Below, piece by piece: positions 22,140-33,363 of a stretch of DNA of 64,000 nt. The notes beneath the pieces are model-generated. The model did no database searches. It worked only from the letters and a program-made list of their open reading frames with translations, and was not told the origin of the DNA. Position 1 is the stretch's first letter, and the number at the start of each line of letters is the position of its first letter. Origin of the DNA: Pinus tabuliformis (lineage: Eukaryota > Streptophyta > Pinopsida > Pinales > Pinaceae); NCBI GenBank assembly GCA_031772625.1, contig CM062813.1:764274720-764338719 (forward strand). Direction: 5' to 3'. The translations under genes and the position numbers were made by a program.

Positions 22140-23288
22140 TTTTAAAAATCTATTGATCTTTGCACAATGTGGACAGTCCTTCGTGAAATGTTCATCATTA
22201 CAAATAAGACATGGATAACGAGGCTTTCACTTCTCATCAGGATATTGATTCTTCTACTTTTCTTATTGAGGGTTCTCTTGCTTATTCTTTCTTTTACCCT
22301 TTTTCTTACTTCCAGGTTGTTGATATTTTCCCTTGTTGGAAGGGTTTTGATTGGTTGCAATGGGAGCATATTTCGAATTAGTTTGATTAGAAGATTTGCT
22401 CGTCAACCGTTGGCTAACGGAACCAACCACACCACCAACAACATGTGATTCCTTTGAGGAGAGAGTAGGTGGAATAGTATGCTGAGGTCACGGAGCATTG
22501 GGTATCTTGTCATAAAGTGTGCCATATTGAGTATAAATCAAATCTAGATATTGAGCACGAGCAATGACTTGCTTTTTAGTAACAACTTTGCCTTTGGCAA
22601 CGTCTTCAATTATCGATGGAAGCAAAGATTTGATAAATCATTTTGCCAATAATTGATCGGGAATGTAAGTTTTGACGAATCAACGTCGATGCCTCCATTA
22701 ATATATATGATCATATATATGGGTTGAGTGAGACTATTTCAAGGAGGTCAAACTCTCAGTTCTAGTTTCATAACAGTTGGGCAATTGAGAATGAGTTAAA
22801 AACATAGTTGACAAGGCATTGAAGTTGTTGAACGAATCTCGTGGCAATTCAACATACCACTTAGCTTTCGTACCAGTGAGAGTTCTCTGGAAAAGTTGTA
22901 AATGAATGGAATCATCATTTAAGGAGTTGGATGAACACCATAAATGATAGGTCATAACATGAGTGGACAGTTCTTCTCCAGTATTTTCGTTAAATTTTGA
23001 AATGTCACTCGATAATTTAGTAGGAATGGCTAGCCACCAAGGAGAATGACAAATGGGATCATTCATTAGCCAAGATAAATTTGGTAACTCAAGTGTTGCA
23101 ACAAATGGAAACTTCTTATTAAAGTCCATCTGTGAAGGTTGACCCTGTGGATAAAGGTTAACCGGTGGTGGAGGGTATCTTGGTTATGATGGAATAGGTT
23201 GAGCAACCAGAATTTGCATTCCAGGATAATGAGAATTTTGATAACCAAAATAACCGTAACCAGGTTGTCCAGTTCCATGAAAACCTTG
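22140..23288 (-). pseudogene. gag: Gag C-terminal half of element F
   Basis: The minus strand begins with QGFHGTGQPGYGYFGYQN next to the fold-back at 23289, then a capsid-like segment (23129-22734: MDFNKKFPFVATLELPNLSW, DISKFNENTGEELSTHVMTY). A zinc knuckle of the C-X2-C-X3-H-X4-C form (CLICNDEHFTKDC) lies around 22210-22170. The capsid segment closely matches the plus-strand gag copy at 29606-29890. Frame changes are present. Confidence 0.85.
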
Positions 23289-23570
23289 GTAAGGAAGAAA
23301 CAAAATTATTATGTTTAATTTTATTGAAAGTTGATCTTCAATGAAGTTTTAATTTCAAGGTTCATTGTACGAATGCACCTGATTTTCTTATAATGCAACT
23401 AGCATAATGAAAAGAACTCTTTCATTTCATTATTTGTTTCTTTTCATGAAGAGTTATTTTCATTCTGCTAGTTGCATTATAATAAAATCAAGTGAATTCG
23501 TACCATGAGCCTTGAAATTGAAACTTAATTGAAGATCAACTTTACAATTTATTCAATCAATCTAAGGAGC
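23289..23570. repeat. Fold-back (palindromic) repeat, left copy
   Basis: The left half (23289-23456) is largely the reverse complement of the right half (23446-23570) around TTCTTTTCATGAAGAGTT. Shared blocks include TGCAACTAGCATAATGAAAA with its inverted partner, and the 'CTTGAAATTGAAACTT' block. The same sequence recurs inverted at 25693-25855. It interrupts gag of element F. It may be a non-autonomous fold-back or TIR element; no clear target duplication was identified. Confidence 0.7.
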
Positions 23571-24051
23571 ATTTGGAACATTAATGACACACATAGATTT
23601 CTAGGCTAGAGACGTGTTTTGGTGTCGTTAAACATAGGAGTTGTTGTTACTTGTATGTGTTACATTTTGGGGGTAGTCTGTATTCTACGGACGTAAGTTT
23701 ATCAAATTGTTCTCCACGTACCCTTGGGTATATCGGATGGTGCTCCATGTATGAAAAGTATATCAGAATACTTCCTATTCTACATGATGCATTAGACACA
23801 CTACCACAAACTGCACTTCCACGTACCTCTGCGTATATTTTGGAAGTCCCCTATAGGTTGTTATATTGCCTTAGGTAACTGAGTTGGCTGCCTTGTCTAC
23901 TGTGATGCACCAAACACCACATTCAGGGAGATTTCTTGCACATATTGGAAAACGTTTTATTGTAGTTCACAGTTACTTGGTAAACCCTTTTGCCTAGTTA
24001 CCCCTATTTTGTTTACTTGTGTTCTTAATTTCTAAAATTAATTAATCCATC
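23571..24051 (+). other. 5' leader of plus-strand gag fragment, with degenerate primer-site-like word
   Basis: Near 23613-23636 the sequence TTTTGGTGTCGTTAAACATA resembles a decayed Tat-type primer site (compare the site at 4725-4708). The rest is an AT-rich leader up to the ATG at 24052. No LTR is recognisable to the left, because the fold-back begins there. Confidence 0.35.
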
Positions 24052-25692
24052 ATGGAAGAACACCCTGAACAACCCCATCGTTTGCGTAGAATGAAAAGAT
24101 TGCCTCCTTTACCTCCAAAGGTAACACCTGGATGTCGTAAGAATAAGAAGACGTAAACTATCGAACTTGGTACTTCGGAAGCTACCCCTTTCAGAACCAC
24201 GTATGAATTTAATTAACCAGAATTGTCACTTCCCATAAGTACTAAAGCCAAAATTGCATCCTTACCAACTAGTGAGTCTCACAAAATCGAAATTGAAGCC
24301 CTTGAAACATTATAACTTGAGGTCATCGAACCTAAATTTTTGGATTCTGATACTTTACAACCTGAGGAACCTCGGATAACTAAACCAACTACTTTAGGGA
24401 CTTCTTCTTCTTCCCCTCTACCTTTGTCTCAACCACAACCTATAAAGTCTATCCCTGACGAGGAACAATTTTCAATTGGTTCTCTTGAACATAGAGGAAA
24501 TTATTGAACAGGATTCTCCTCATATTCTTGTTTTCATACCATTCAAACAAGATTTTCCTCTAGTGTACCAAAACTTTCCTATTTTCACCTCGAATTCTCA
24601 AACACAGTCTCCTTTCCTTTAGACTCCTCATTTTAATTCACCTTTGAAGTTCCCTCAAGAAACTCTTTTGAGAAGTTCAAGTAGGACTGAGTCAACGATG
24701 GTCTGTCAACATGTCTTTGCTCTCATGAGTGAATCGATTGAAGTTGCAACAACCTCTATGTTTTTTACTTCACCATAAACCCATTTGTATGGTGGTCCAT
24801 CAATGCCACCTAACTACCAGTCATTTTCTGGAACATTTTCTGGTGCGTCGACTAGTCCATGGACTTCTCCTTTATCATATTCATATGGTTCCTCTTTGAT
24901 GAGCACCTCACAACTTATTCAAGTTGTTGTACCCTAGACTCCTTTGGAATAGTAGTATGGTGCATTTTTTAGTGGATTTGGACATCCACAACAACCTTAT
25001 CCTTCTTATCTGAAATACCCTCCCACGGGGGGGGCAGCTAACTCCATATACTCCTCATCCTCTGACTAGGTGGAAACCTGTGGCTAGAAAGTTCTCATAT
25101 GTTGATGAAATGCTACAAGTTGGTGCTCCATCCTATTCAAGACCTCTTCCTATGGGTCCTCCATTTCCAGGAATCACCGGTAATCCTTGGCATCCTGTGT
25201 CTCCCATTCAACTTAGCTTGGTTTTATCTCAAACTTTGATGTCTCAACATGTTTCGACTATAGCTCAGGTTCCTACTTGTTAGTGTGCCCCAGCTATACC
25301 TCAACTTGCCCAAGTTTCATCTCAAGTGAGTTAACCTATTCAGGTTGTATCTCAAATACAAATTACTTCAATGGTATATGGTATTTCTCAAATCTCATCT
25401 ACCCAACTTCTTCAAGGTGTATTACAAGCTCCACCTCTAGGTCACTATATACCTCAGATGCAAGTAAACCAACTTGCACATAGCATGGCACAAATACTAA
25501 CCAATCAAACCAATATTGGGATGATGTAAAATCCATTGGAGCAACCATTGCAAGGCATTCCACAAATGTCTGTTGATCAAGCTACTATACCACAAATGCC
25601 TTATCAAGTTCAACAGATCCAAACTTAGTCGTTCCAACCTTACCAAGGTTTTCATGGAACTGGACAACTTGGTTATGGTTATTTTGGGACTC
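24052..25692 (+). pseudogene. gag: Gag N-terminal half on the plus strand
   Basis: The ATG at 24052 opens MEEHPEQPHRLRRMKRLPPL, a basic proline-rich start. The reading then continues through a Ser/Pro/Gln-rich region with several stops. A later open stretch (25080-25283) reads MARKFSYVDEMLQVGAPSYS. The fragment ends with FQPYQGFHGTGQLGYGYFG at the right fold-back copy. That last segment is duplicated on the minus strand at the start of element F gag (two C/T differences over about 45 bp). Together the two halves make one gag split by opposite orientation. Confidence 0.65.
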
Positions 25693-25855
25693 TTCATAAA
25701 AAGAAACAAATAATGAAATGAAAGAGCTCTTTTCATTATGCTAGTTGCATTATAAGAAAATTAGGTGAATTCGTACCATAAGCCTTGAAATTGAAACTTA
25801 ATTGAAGATAAACTTTCAATAAAATTCAACATAATGATTTTGTTTCTTCCTTACT
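25693..25855. repeat. Fold-back repeat, right inverted copy
   Basis: This is the reverse complement of 23289-23456 over about 160 bp, ending GTTTCTTCCTTAC where the left copy begins GTAAGGAAGAAAC. The pair forms an inverted repeat enclosing about 2.2 kb that carries the plus-strand gag N-terminal half. Confidence 0.8.
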
Positions 25856-27528
25856 AAGTGTTGACGGTGCTAGACCCACCAACATGTCAAGTGGATCTCC
25901 CTAGTAAGAAGCCCCAATTAGACCTCAGACCGTTTGGTGTAGGAGTCCCAACAGTCGGTTGTAAGGTAATCCCTTAACCGCGATGTCGCACAAAGGCAAG
26001 TAAGATAACTCTGTCAGTAGCAAGGGTGTGACCGATGCAGTGAGTTAAGGAAGGTGAATGAAAGGTTCTAACACATGGGGGGTGAGTTGAGTGCGCCCCT
26101 TAGCAACCTGTAGCAGTACTCAGCTGAGAAGGGAACACACGAGCGAAGATGCATCATAAGCTGGAAAGCAAATCAGTTGACAATCCAAAGTGATGGTTAA
26201 ACCAACAGCACATCTACAACAAGATTCATATAATTGCATACGAAGCAGTTCATACACAAATACGTAAGTTAAACAACATATATTGCTAAGCAACCAAAGC
26301 AATCCAACTACAAGAACAACATATGCATGAAAATGTGTTGGCTCTTATTATATAAATAAGTGTAAGTCCCAATCATACAATACATCCATGTAAACCTGCT
26401 AACCCCAACAGTGAAGCGTTACAGCCACATCTGCCTGCTCCTCCAAAGAGATGAACTAGCTCCGTGCAGTGGAGAAGCCAAGGCACGTTACAATATTGTC
26501 TGAGCTTTCTTCAAGATAGTCTTAACAGAAGCTTGGTTGACCAAAAGCCTATATAATGAATTATGAGGGAATATTTATAGCAAAGGGTGGGGTGACCCTT
26601 GACATTCCCCTTTGTGACAGTTCAACTACCCTCATGACTCTTCACCTACTCTATGATTGTTACATTCAACTATTGACACTTGACTTACACTTGACATGAC
26701 TCAACATTACAATGCACATGTACTCATGTGAGACAACATGGCTTGAGCAAGCCATGCAAGACATCACTGACACTCGGTCCACTGTGATGAGACAAACTCT
26801 TTGACATGCTTGTGATGGTGAAGGTGGTGAGCTGATGCCAAGTTTGGTCATCCGTTCTGGTGTGCATGCACCTCATGGTGACATCTTGCTAAAGCAAACT
26901 CTTGCCTCCGTTGCAACTGGTGCAATGGTTTGACTCCTTCATCCAACTCGTCTTCTAACATGCACATGGTCTTCTTGGGTGCGGCTAGACCGACAACACA
27001 ATGATGCATAGTGTTCGTGTTGATCTTCAAGTGTGTGCTGGTGGTCATGCGCATCAACTTGCCAAAGTACATGTTCAGCTCTAGTTGGACTTGCTTCTTG
27101 TCTTCGCCTTGGTGAGTGTGTTTAATGGGTTGGATTGCATGCGTGCACACAATGACATGCATGTTGTTGAATCTCTTGCATGCGATCATCAACACTACTC
27201 ACCATGTTTGCTCTGTGTCAGCTGCTGGGATGGATCTCTAACTTGTACGGGCGCAATTTCATCCATGAGTGCATGTTGCACCCACTATTGTTCATGTACC
27301 TGCTGCAACTCATTCGTTTGTCTGTGCAGCTTCATGTTCTTCCTGGGTTGCTGCTTCAGCACATGCAACTCCTTCTTTGTTCTATTCTTTGTCTTCACAC
27401 AATCTTCATGTCGCACCATCACCTCATAGCTTGAGTCTCCAAAGTTGTTTTCATTGCCAATGAATCTGCTTGATCTTGCAACTTTGTTCTGCCTCTGTGT
27501 TGTCAACAAGCTTCCTCTTGCATTCATT
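25856..27528. other. Unassigned region, possible LTR
   Basis: The GTGCGCCCCTTAGCAACCTGTAG-like stretch near 26088-26112 resembles the LTR of element H near 4783-4805, and TTATATAAATAAG near 26350 could be a TATA box. This suggests part of a retroelement LTR. A 115-codon minus-strand open stretch (27195-26848) has no recognised domain. No boundaries were found. Confidence 0.35.
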
Positions 27529-27618
27529 GCATTCGTTGTATTCGTTGCGTTTGTTGCGTTCATTGTGTTCGTTGTATTCGCAGCAGTCGTTGCATTCAAT
27601 GTATTCGTTGTGTTCAAT
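27529..27618. repeat. 9-bp minisatellite, 10 units
   Basis: Ten 9-bp units in a row vary around G(C/T)(A/G)TTCGTT. On the minus strand, in frame, they encode a run of Asn-Thr-Thr / Asn-Ala-Thr type tripeptides within a 110-codon open stretch (27617-27285). The coding status of that stretch is doubtful. Confidence 0.85.
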
Positions 27619-27919
27619 ATGCTGCCTTCAGTTGCTATTCATGATTCTGCTTGTTGTGATACCTTGATGTTCTTGTCTATGAACAACTTGATATCTTTGT
27701 GAGTAGGCAAGCTCATAGACATTTAATCGACTGCATCCCCAAGCGTGCTCTGAACGGTGTCTTCGACTCTGCCCTCTTGGAAACCATTGTAACTGCACTA
27801 TTGAGAGGTAGATGACCACCTGTAATACCTGGAGAAATGGAAACACTCATGGCAAGAAATTTGTCAGTTGAAAACCAAACTAAACTTGAGGACTGACTTG
27901 CAACATACCTGTGTGACTA
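27619..27919. other. No gene seen
   Basis: Mixed-composition DNA between the minisatellite and the AATTGCGCAAT-containing region. No domain or clear repeat. Confidence 0.4.
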
Positions 27920-28110
27920 ATCATGAAGGTTGCGCAATTTTGGCCGAGAGATCGGGAGACTGACTACCAAGACTGCACGAGGCACAGCCTGGGCTACTGG
28001 GAGACTAAATGACTACTGGAACTACGCAATGCACAATCCATTTTGGTTGCTGACTGCTGGAATTGCGCAATGCGCAATATCAGCTGGCAATGGTTGCAGG
28101 CTCAGTGACT
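27920..28110. repeat. Degenerate repeat with TTGCGCAATT cores, first block
   Basis: Cores occur at about 27929 (GTTGCGCAATTTT), 28023 (CTACGCAATGCACAAT) and 28060 (AATTGCGCAATGCGCAAT). They are separated by segments rich in CTGACTGC/GACTACTGG words. The units resemble those at 28970-29255. Confidence 0.55.
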
Positions 28111-28969
28111 GAATTCCGCCATTTTCTTGGCCAACAGTCACTGTCCCTCAGGATTTCACAAAGCAGGCCTGGGTAATAGTTGCTGGGCAGAAATACACAT
28201 TTCTGAAGAAGAAGGTAGAACCTTCCCCCTTAGAATTGTGCAATGTTGTCTAGTGAGGCAGAGTCTGAGCTAAGGTTGGCCAGATTCACCGATAGGCAAC
28301 TAAACGTGAATGTGAATGCATGTTGATACTGAGTGTAAGCATAATTTAATGATAATCCATGCAAATGATGAATGACAGATTCAGAAAATGGAACAGCATG
28401 CATGTGGGTGAGGCGAGTCACTGAATCGGCTACCGTTTGTGAAAAACAGTTTCATGCATGCGACGGCAGTGAGATGTTGACGAAAACTGAAACAGTGCTA
28501 GGACAAGCTAATATACATGTAAACGACAGCAAGCGTTCAAAGAAATCAAGCAAACAATACTCATACAAGCGAAAACACAAAAAGTGACAAAAATGCAATA
28601 CAAGGCATGGGAAGCGGGCTTACCCCAAAACAACTGAGCTGAATGTGCCGAATGCTCATATATGTGATGTGGGATGTCAAAGATGCAAGGGTGATGTGAT
28701 GAATGAGCTCTGTAGTGTCCAGTTGATGATTTTCAATAACATGGAGGTTGTGACACGCATGCCACAAATCTATGGAAAGCGACACTTGGTGGGAGGTTTT
28801 TGCAATGATCCTTGCATGTAACCTCCACTTGCTAAACATAGATCCCTAAAACAAGGGATACCTTTGCATGCTTCCTTGGGAGAAGCAACCAATGCATGCA
28901 AGTATGTTTTGCTCTGTCCCTGAGGGAACCAGTAAACTCAGTTGCACGTGCAAGAGGTTGTTCGACTGC
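28111..28969. other. No gene seen
   Basis: One isolated core (GAATTGTGCAATG near 28235) recurs here; otherwise there are no recognisable features. The region probably belongs to the same unexplained element as the flanking repeat blocks. Confidence 0.4.
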
Positions 28970-29255
28970 TTGAAGGAAATGCGCATTTCTGGTTGGGAGC
29001 TGGGCTGACTGCCCAAGAGATTTGCACAATTTATAGGTAGAGCAGCTGACTGCTACCCAGATTTGTACAAATTATGGGCTGAGCAGCCCTGGTGGGGAAA
29101 TTTGCGCAATTTCTGTTGGGAGTGCTGGTTGGCATAATTGTGCAATTCTGGAGCCCATCAGGCTGCAAGACAGAATTGTGAAATTTCTAGAGGGAAGGTT
29201 GGTTGCCCTCTAGAAATGCGAAATTTTCTTAGGGAAGCTACTCAGACTGCAGTTG
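28970..29255. repeat. Tandem array of about seven 38-43 bp units with AATTGCGCAATT-like cores
   Basis: Successive units carry a palindromic core (AAATGCGCATTT, ATTTGCACAATT, ATTTGTACAAAT, AATTTGCGCAATTT, AATTGTGCAATT, AATTGTGAAATTT, AAATGCGAAATTT). The core is followed by TGG/AGG-rich sequence with GCTG(A/G)CTGCC-like words. Core spacing is roughly constant. The centre dinucleotides vary, but the flanking symmetry is kept, which suggests constraint on a palindrome rather than a fixed word. Confidence 0.65.
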
Positions 29256-29404
29256 CACCATGTCTGGGTGATCAGCTTGTGAAGGGAATGCATCGAGCTG
29301 TGATCGATGGACTGCCTTTGTGCAAGCAAAAAACTAAAGCTTGTGAACTTGACGAAGCAAGACAAGCTGCTACGAAAAGTTGGTAGGGAGGCTCCAAAAC
29401 GAGA

Positions 29405-29893
29405 CTAAGGAAAAATTTTGGAGGGTGGTTGTAGCCGCTACAACACCAAGGTTTTCACGGAACTAGGCAATCTAGTTATGATTATTTTGGTTATCAAAAT
29501 CCTCCTTATCCTAGAATGCAAATTCTGGTTCCTCAACCCATTCCATCATACCCAGGATACCCTCCACCACCAGATAGCCTTTATCCACAGGGTCAACCTT
29601 CATAGATGGACTTTAATAGGAAGTTTCCATTTGTTCCAACACTTGAGTTACCGGATTTATCCTGGCTAATGAATGATCCTATTTGTCATTCTCCTTGGTG
29701 CATAGCCATTCCTACTAAATTATTGAGTGAAATTCCAAAATTTAACGAAAATACTGGAGAAGACCTGTCCACTCACGTTATGACCTATCATTTATGGTGT
29801 TCATCCAACTCCTTAAATGATGATTCTGATTGTTTACAACTTTTCCAGAGAACTATTATTGGTACGACAACTAAGTGGTGTGTTGAATTTCAG
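29405..29893 (+). pseudogene. gag: Gag fragment related to element F (copy G)
   Basis: Plus-strand HQGFHGTRQSSYDYFGYQN leads into YPPPPDSLYPQGQPS and then, after one stop, MDFNRKFPFVPTLELPDLSW and PKFNENTGEDLSTHVMTYHL. It is highly similar to element F gag (23288-22734) but in the opposite orientation and about 6 kb away. Homology stops at about 29893, next to TTTTGTTTCTTCCTTCCC, a word similar to the end of the fold-back repeat. It is a truncated second copy, not part of F. Confidence 0.8.
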
Positions 29894-30630
29894 TATTTTG
29901 TTTCTTCCTTCCCATAGAAACAAACAATGATGCAACAATCAAAGATGTAACAAAAAAGAGCTTCCTAATCATATATTTCAATGTACTATTCCAATGCAAT
30001 TCAAAACCCTATATTTAATGCAAGGAAAAAAAAAACTTTTCTTTTCCTTTTCAATTTTCAAATGCAATGAAAATGAAAATGAAGCTAGATCGTTGACCAA
30101 AAGAACTCACACAAACTGCAATTGTAAAATGAGAAATTTTGTTATCCAATCAACAATCAAGCCCAAGTGTTCACAAACCCTAATTGATAGGAAGAAAGAA
30201 AAATTAAACAAAGTCCCATCCAAAAGCAATCAAATCCAAATGTAAACACATTGATGGACTTACAGAGACAATGACTAGTACAGAGACTCAGGAAAATCCA
30301 GTTGACAAAATCAAAATTCAAATCAGGGCATAAAAATGCAATTTTTGCATCCTACAAGAACCATCGCAGGCTAGACACAAGAACCAGTGCGATGCATTGC
30401 ACTTAAAAAGAGAGACAAGTGCGCAAAGTTGCTGTGTCTCAAACTAGAAAGTGCGTTGGGGCTAATTTTGTTCAAAAAGCGAAACAAAATCCCTACCAAG
30501 ATCATACTAATGCTTTCCCAATACTAATTACTTTGCAAACAAGTCAATTTAAGTCAGATTGAAATGCCTAAAATGAATAGGCAAAGGAAACCACTAAAGG
30601 AACATATCGTTCCTTATTATGGTCACCAAG
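29894..30630. other. Unassigned, no gene seen
   Basis: AT-rich DNA. 30330-30480 has words (CCATCGCAGG, CCAGTGCGATG, AAGTGCGCAAAG) reminiscent of the interior of R1 near 10240-10320, hinting at a related LTR. No boundaries were found. Confidence 0.35.
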
Positions 30631-30778
30631 TGGTTATATGGAAAATTCTCTTTTGCAAACATAAGTGAATCCCCAATATCTAGTGGTATTATCTAGAAAC
30701 AATAGAAACAAAACACTTGTGTTTTCCTTAGAGAAATTATAAAATGAAGAAGAATGCCTACCCGGAGTCCAACGCAAG
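30631..30778 (+). repeat. R1 repeat, copy 2, left part
   Basis: It aligns to 9486-9633, starting TGGTTATATGGAAAATTC. Element B interrupts it right after GCAAG (30774-30778). The uninterrupted copy 1 reads CACAAGTCCTC at the same place. Confidence 0.85.
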
Positions 30779-32293
30779 TGATCCGAATTGGATCCTTGAA
30801 TATTATCAAAATTTCCATGACTGTTTCAAATTATGTCAGGCTTCAAAATCTTATGAACAACGAGCTTATTAGGAAGGACCTCTGGACAGTGGCAATTTGT
30901 AGCCAACACGGAACAACGAGGACCCTCGGTCAAAGCGCGCTAACTGTTGGCCCATGGAGACCGCGCATTGGTGCAAATTGGAAAATGGGGAGTCCAGATC
31001 AGAAAATGAAGGTTGTTTCTGATGCGCGATTAGCTAATCGCGTATCGCAGGGCAAACCCCTCAGTGAAGGAAAGCCCCGAGCCCTCGGTCACAAGGGAAA
31101 CAGGAAACCGTGCGGAAACGCCTAAACCATCAGAAGGCGGGTCCCATGCCCAAAACCGGCAGGATATCATGTGCATTTCAAGCGGTAAGCAGGTTTGGCC
31201 GAGGTCCACGCGATGCCACACACCTGGTGACGCATGTCCGCCGATGAGAGAGAAAACTATTTACATTGCCTGAGTAACGGTCGAGCAACTCACCTGCACG
31301 ATATGAATGGAGATCGTAGGATCTGGAGGCTCCAGATCAACGGCGGAGGATCAACCCAATGGATGACTGGATTTGATGGGGAAATAGAATGAGGCACATA
31401 GAATTTGGGGTCCGGCATGACTGCTGAGCTGGCAGATGAATCATTTCACAAGAAATCTTGGAGCAACGGAAATAACGACCGTTCAAGGGAAAGTTGGCGC
31501 TCAGTTCGTGGGGAGACAAGTGGCCACCTCTTTGTGAAACGTTACACAGTGGCGATGACACAAAAGCAGGGGAATTCCAGTAGACAGAGGCAGACGATCC
31601 GAAGAGCCAGGAAGAGGAAGCGAACAGTCAAGGAACAGATTGGCTTTAAGCCACGGAAAAACACAACGAGAGACGACGAGAGATAGAGGAAGAGAAGAAA
31701 AGAAAGGCAGAAAGTCGAGAGACCAGAAGGAAGCAAATTGTAGAGAATAGAGACGTTGAGCTGACCTGCAGAGCAAAGGCAGCATCGAGCAGACAAAGAC
31801 AGAGAGAGTCCGAGAGTCTGTGAACTCTTGAGAAGGCTTGGGGAATTCAAGCAACTCCTCTATGCAGACCTGTCAGGTGTGAGTACCGAATTAGACTCAT
31901 ACTATGAGGACCAGTTGAGGTCGAAATCTAGTGAGGGGAGTCTGTGTACTCTAGAGACTTGGGGGATCCAAGTACCATCCCACTGATTATTCTCTGTTAA
32001 AGCGAGACTCAAATTGAGCTCCTTATTGTAAAAACTTTGCTTTAAGACACAATAGAAAAGGACACCACTAAAGGCTGTACAAGGAGACGTAGTCCAGGAG
32101 GATTGGGTGAACTCCTTATTAAATTTGTTGTGTTCATGTATTTGCTTACTATGTTCTCTTACTGCTTAAATGTTTGTGTAATTTGCAATCTTATCGATCC
32201 GTTGCATAAATTAACACAGGCACACCCCAGCACATAAGTCTGTAATACCTTTATTTATTTCTCTGAAGTCATATAAGGGTGAATTTTAGATCA
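30779..32293 (+). repeat. Element B 5' LTR
   Basis: 1515 bp, TGATCCGAATTGG to GAATTTTAGATCA. It contains an 18-bp perfect palindrome (CGCGATTAGCTAATCGCG, 31025-31042). The 3' LTR has the same arms separated by a 7-bp loop. Confidence 0.95.
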
Positions 32294-32295
32294 AG

Positions 32296-32311
32296 TGGTA
32301 TCAAAGCAACT
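32296..32311 (+). other. Element B primer binding site (tRNA-iMet type)
   Basis: TGGTATCAAAGCAACT lies 2 bp after the LTR end. It is close to the TGGTATCAGAGC consensus, with one G-to-A change. Confidence 0.9.
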
Positions 32312-32354
32312 AGGTTGTTAAGGTTAGACAAGTTGTGTTGGATTTTGTTGTTGA

Positions 32355-33362
32355 ATGCTAACTAGATCAAAGCTTAAATTAGGAGAAGGAGAGTTGGTTG
32401 AGACTAACCCAGAAATTGGAAGAGTCCATCCTCAGAAGAAAATGTCGGAGGAAAGTCCTTTGGGGCCAGATCCTCAATTTATAGAGAGTTTCTTGGCCAT
32501 GAGGTCCATGGTAGAGGAAATGTATAGGGACTTTAGGAAACATAAGGATGAGGATTCCTCAGGCTCCAAATAGGATAAAGGGGAAGAAGAGTCTCTTCTC
32601 CATGACCACTCAAAAGGAAAAGGGAAAGAAGAAAGCTTTCTCACACCTCCTAATAGCCCTGAACATAAAAAGAAGACATCTTTGATCAAATTAGATGTTA
32701 AATTTGATTTGACCATATATGATGGAGAGTTGAATGCAGAGAAGTTGGACAACTGGATCAGACAAATTGATGTTTATTGCAGAGTGCAAAGTATCGACTC
32801 AGACAAGAGTAAGATTCAGTTGGCCAGCCTATGCCTCGAAGGCACTGCCTTGGTATGGTGGGAAGGCAGGACACAAGCTGACATGAAGAAACATGGTAAG
32901 ATTCTTTCTGTTTGGAGTGAATTTGTTTCTGCAATCAAAAAATAGTTCTATCCACTAGCTTACATCCAACAAGCCATGATGAGCTAGCAAACTCTTCACC
33001 AATTGAAAGGGCAAAGTGTACAAGGTTACACTCAAGAATTTAGGAAGAGAGCTTTGAATCTAGGAATTTCACTAGACTCACCTGAGACTCTGCTGAAGTA
33101 CATAGGGGGTCTACATAGCTACATGAGACATACTATCCTCATGTTTAATCCCACTAGTATAGATGAGGTATCTGTTCAAGCTATGCATCTAGAAGCTAGA
33201 GGAAAGAATGGGAACCCAGAAGTTGGGGGATCATCCAAACCCATTGCAAGCAAGAATAAGGAGGAAAGAAAGTAGAAATGGAAAGAAAGGAAGGCCAATA
33301 CTGCACAAAAGACAAAGTCTTCATGCACTCACTGTAAAAGGGATGGGCATGATGATGAGCAC
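32355..33362 (+). pseudogene. gag: Element B gag
   Basis: The ATG at 32355 opens MLTRSKLKLGEGELVE. One frame runs to 33362 with TAG stops at 32571-32573 and 32943-32945, one near 32985 and one at 33273. The core capsid motif region reads KLDNWIRQIDVYCR and LEGTALVWWEG, typical of Ty3 gag. A CCHC knuckle begins CTHCKRDGHDDEH at about 33330, but its last cysteine is lost at a frameshift (33362-33364, one base gained or two lost). After it the sequence continues in the pol frame as WILHPELRPKKFEG. Gag and pol were therefore probably one continuous reading frame originally. Confidence 0.9.
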
Positions 33363-33363
33363 T

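Larger units (their letters stand above)
17573..23288 (-). mobile_element. Element F: degenerate Tat-type Ty3/gypsy element, gag to second RNase H
   Basis: Minus-strand order: gag (23288-22140), protease (21797-21090), reverse transcriptase (20661-19828), RNase H (19590-19210), integrase (18970-17900), and an additional RNase H-like domain (17884-17573). All domains carry stops or frame changes. No LTRs were identified. At 23289 gag is interrupted by a fold-back repeat, and the missing N-terminal half lies at 24052-25692 on the plus strand. Tat assignment rests on domain order, the protease DE-A motif style and the extra RNase H. Confidence 0.8.

Noticed and set aside
27085-27463. Several overlapping plus-strand ORFs rich in Cys/His/Leu
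   Set aside because: Mutually overlapping frames, no domain, compositional shadows of the minus strand and minisatellite flank.
28970-29255. A CRISPR array
   Set aside because: Repeats are degenerate, spacers are also repeated, and the context is plant retroelement DNA.
31501-31854. Minus-strand 102-117 codon ORFs in the B LTR (and 37646-38053)
   Set aside because: Antisense to the LTR, low-complexity Leu/Ser/Phe, no domain; repeated only because both LTRs carry them.
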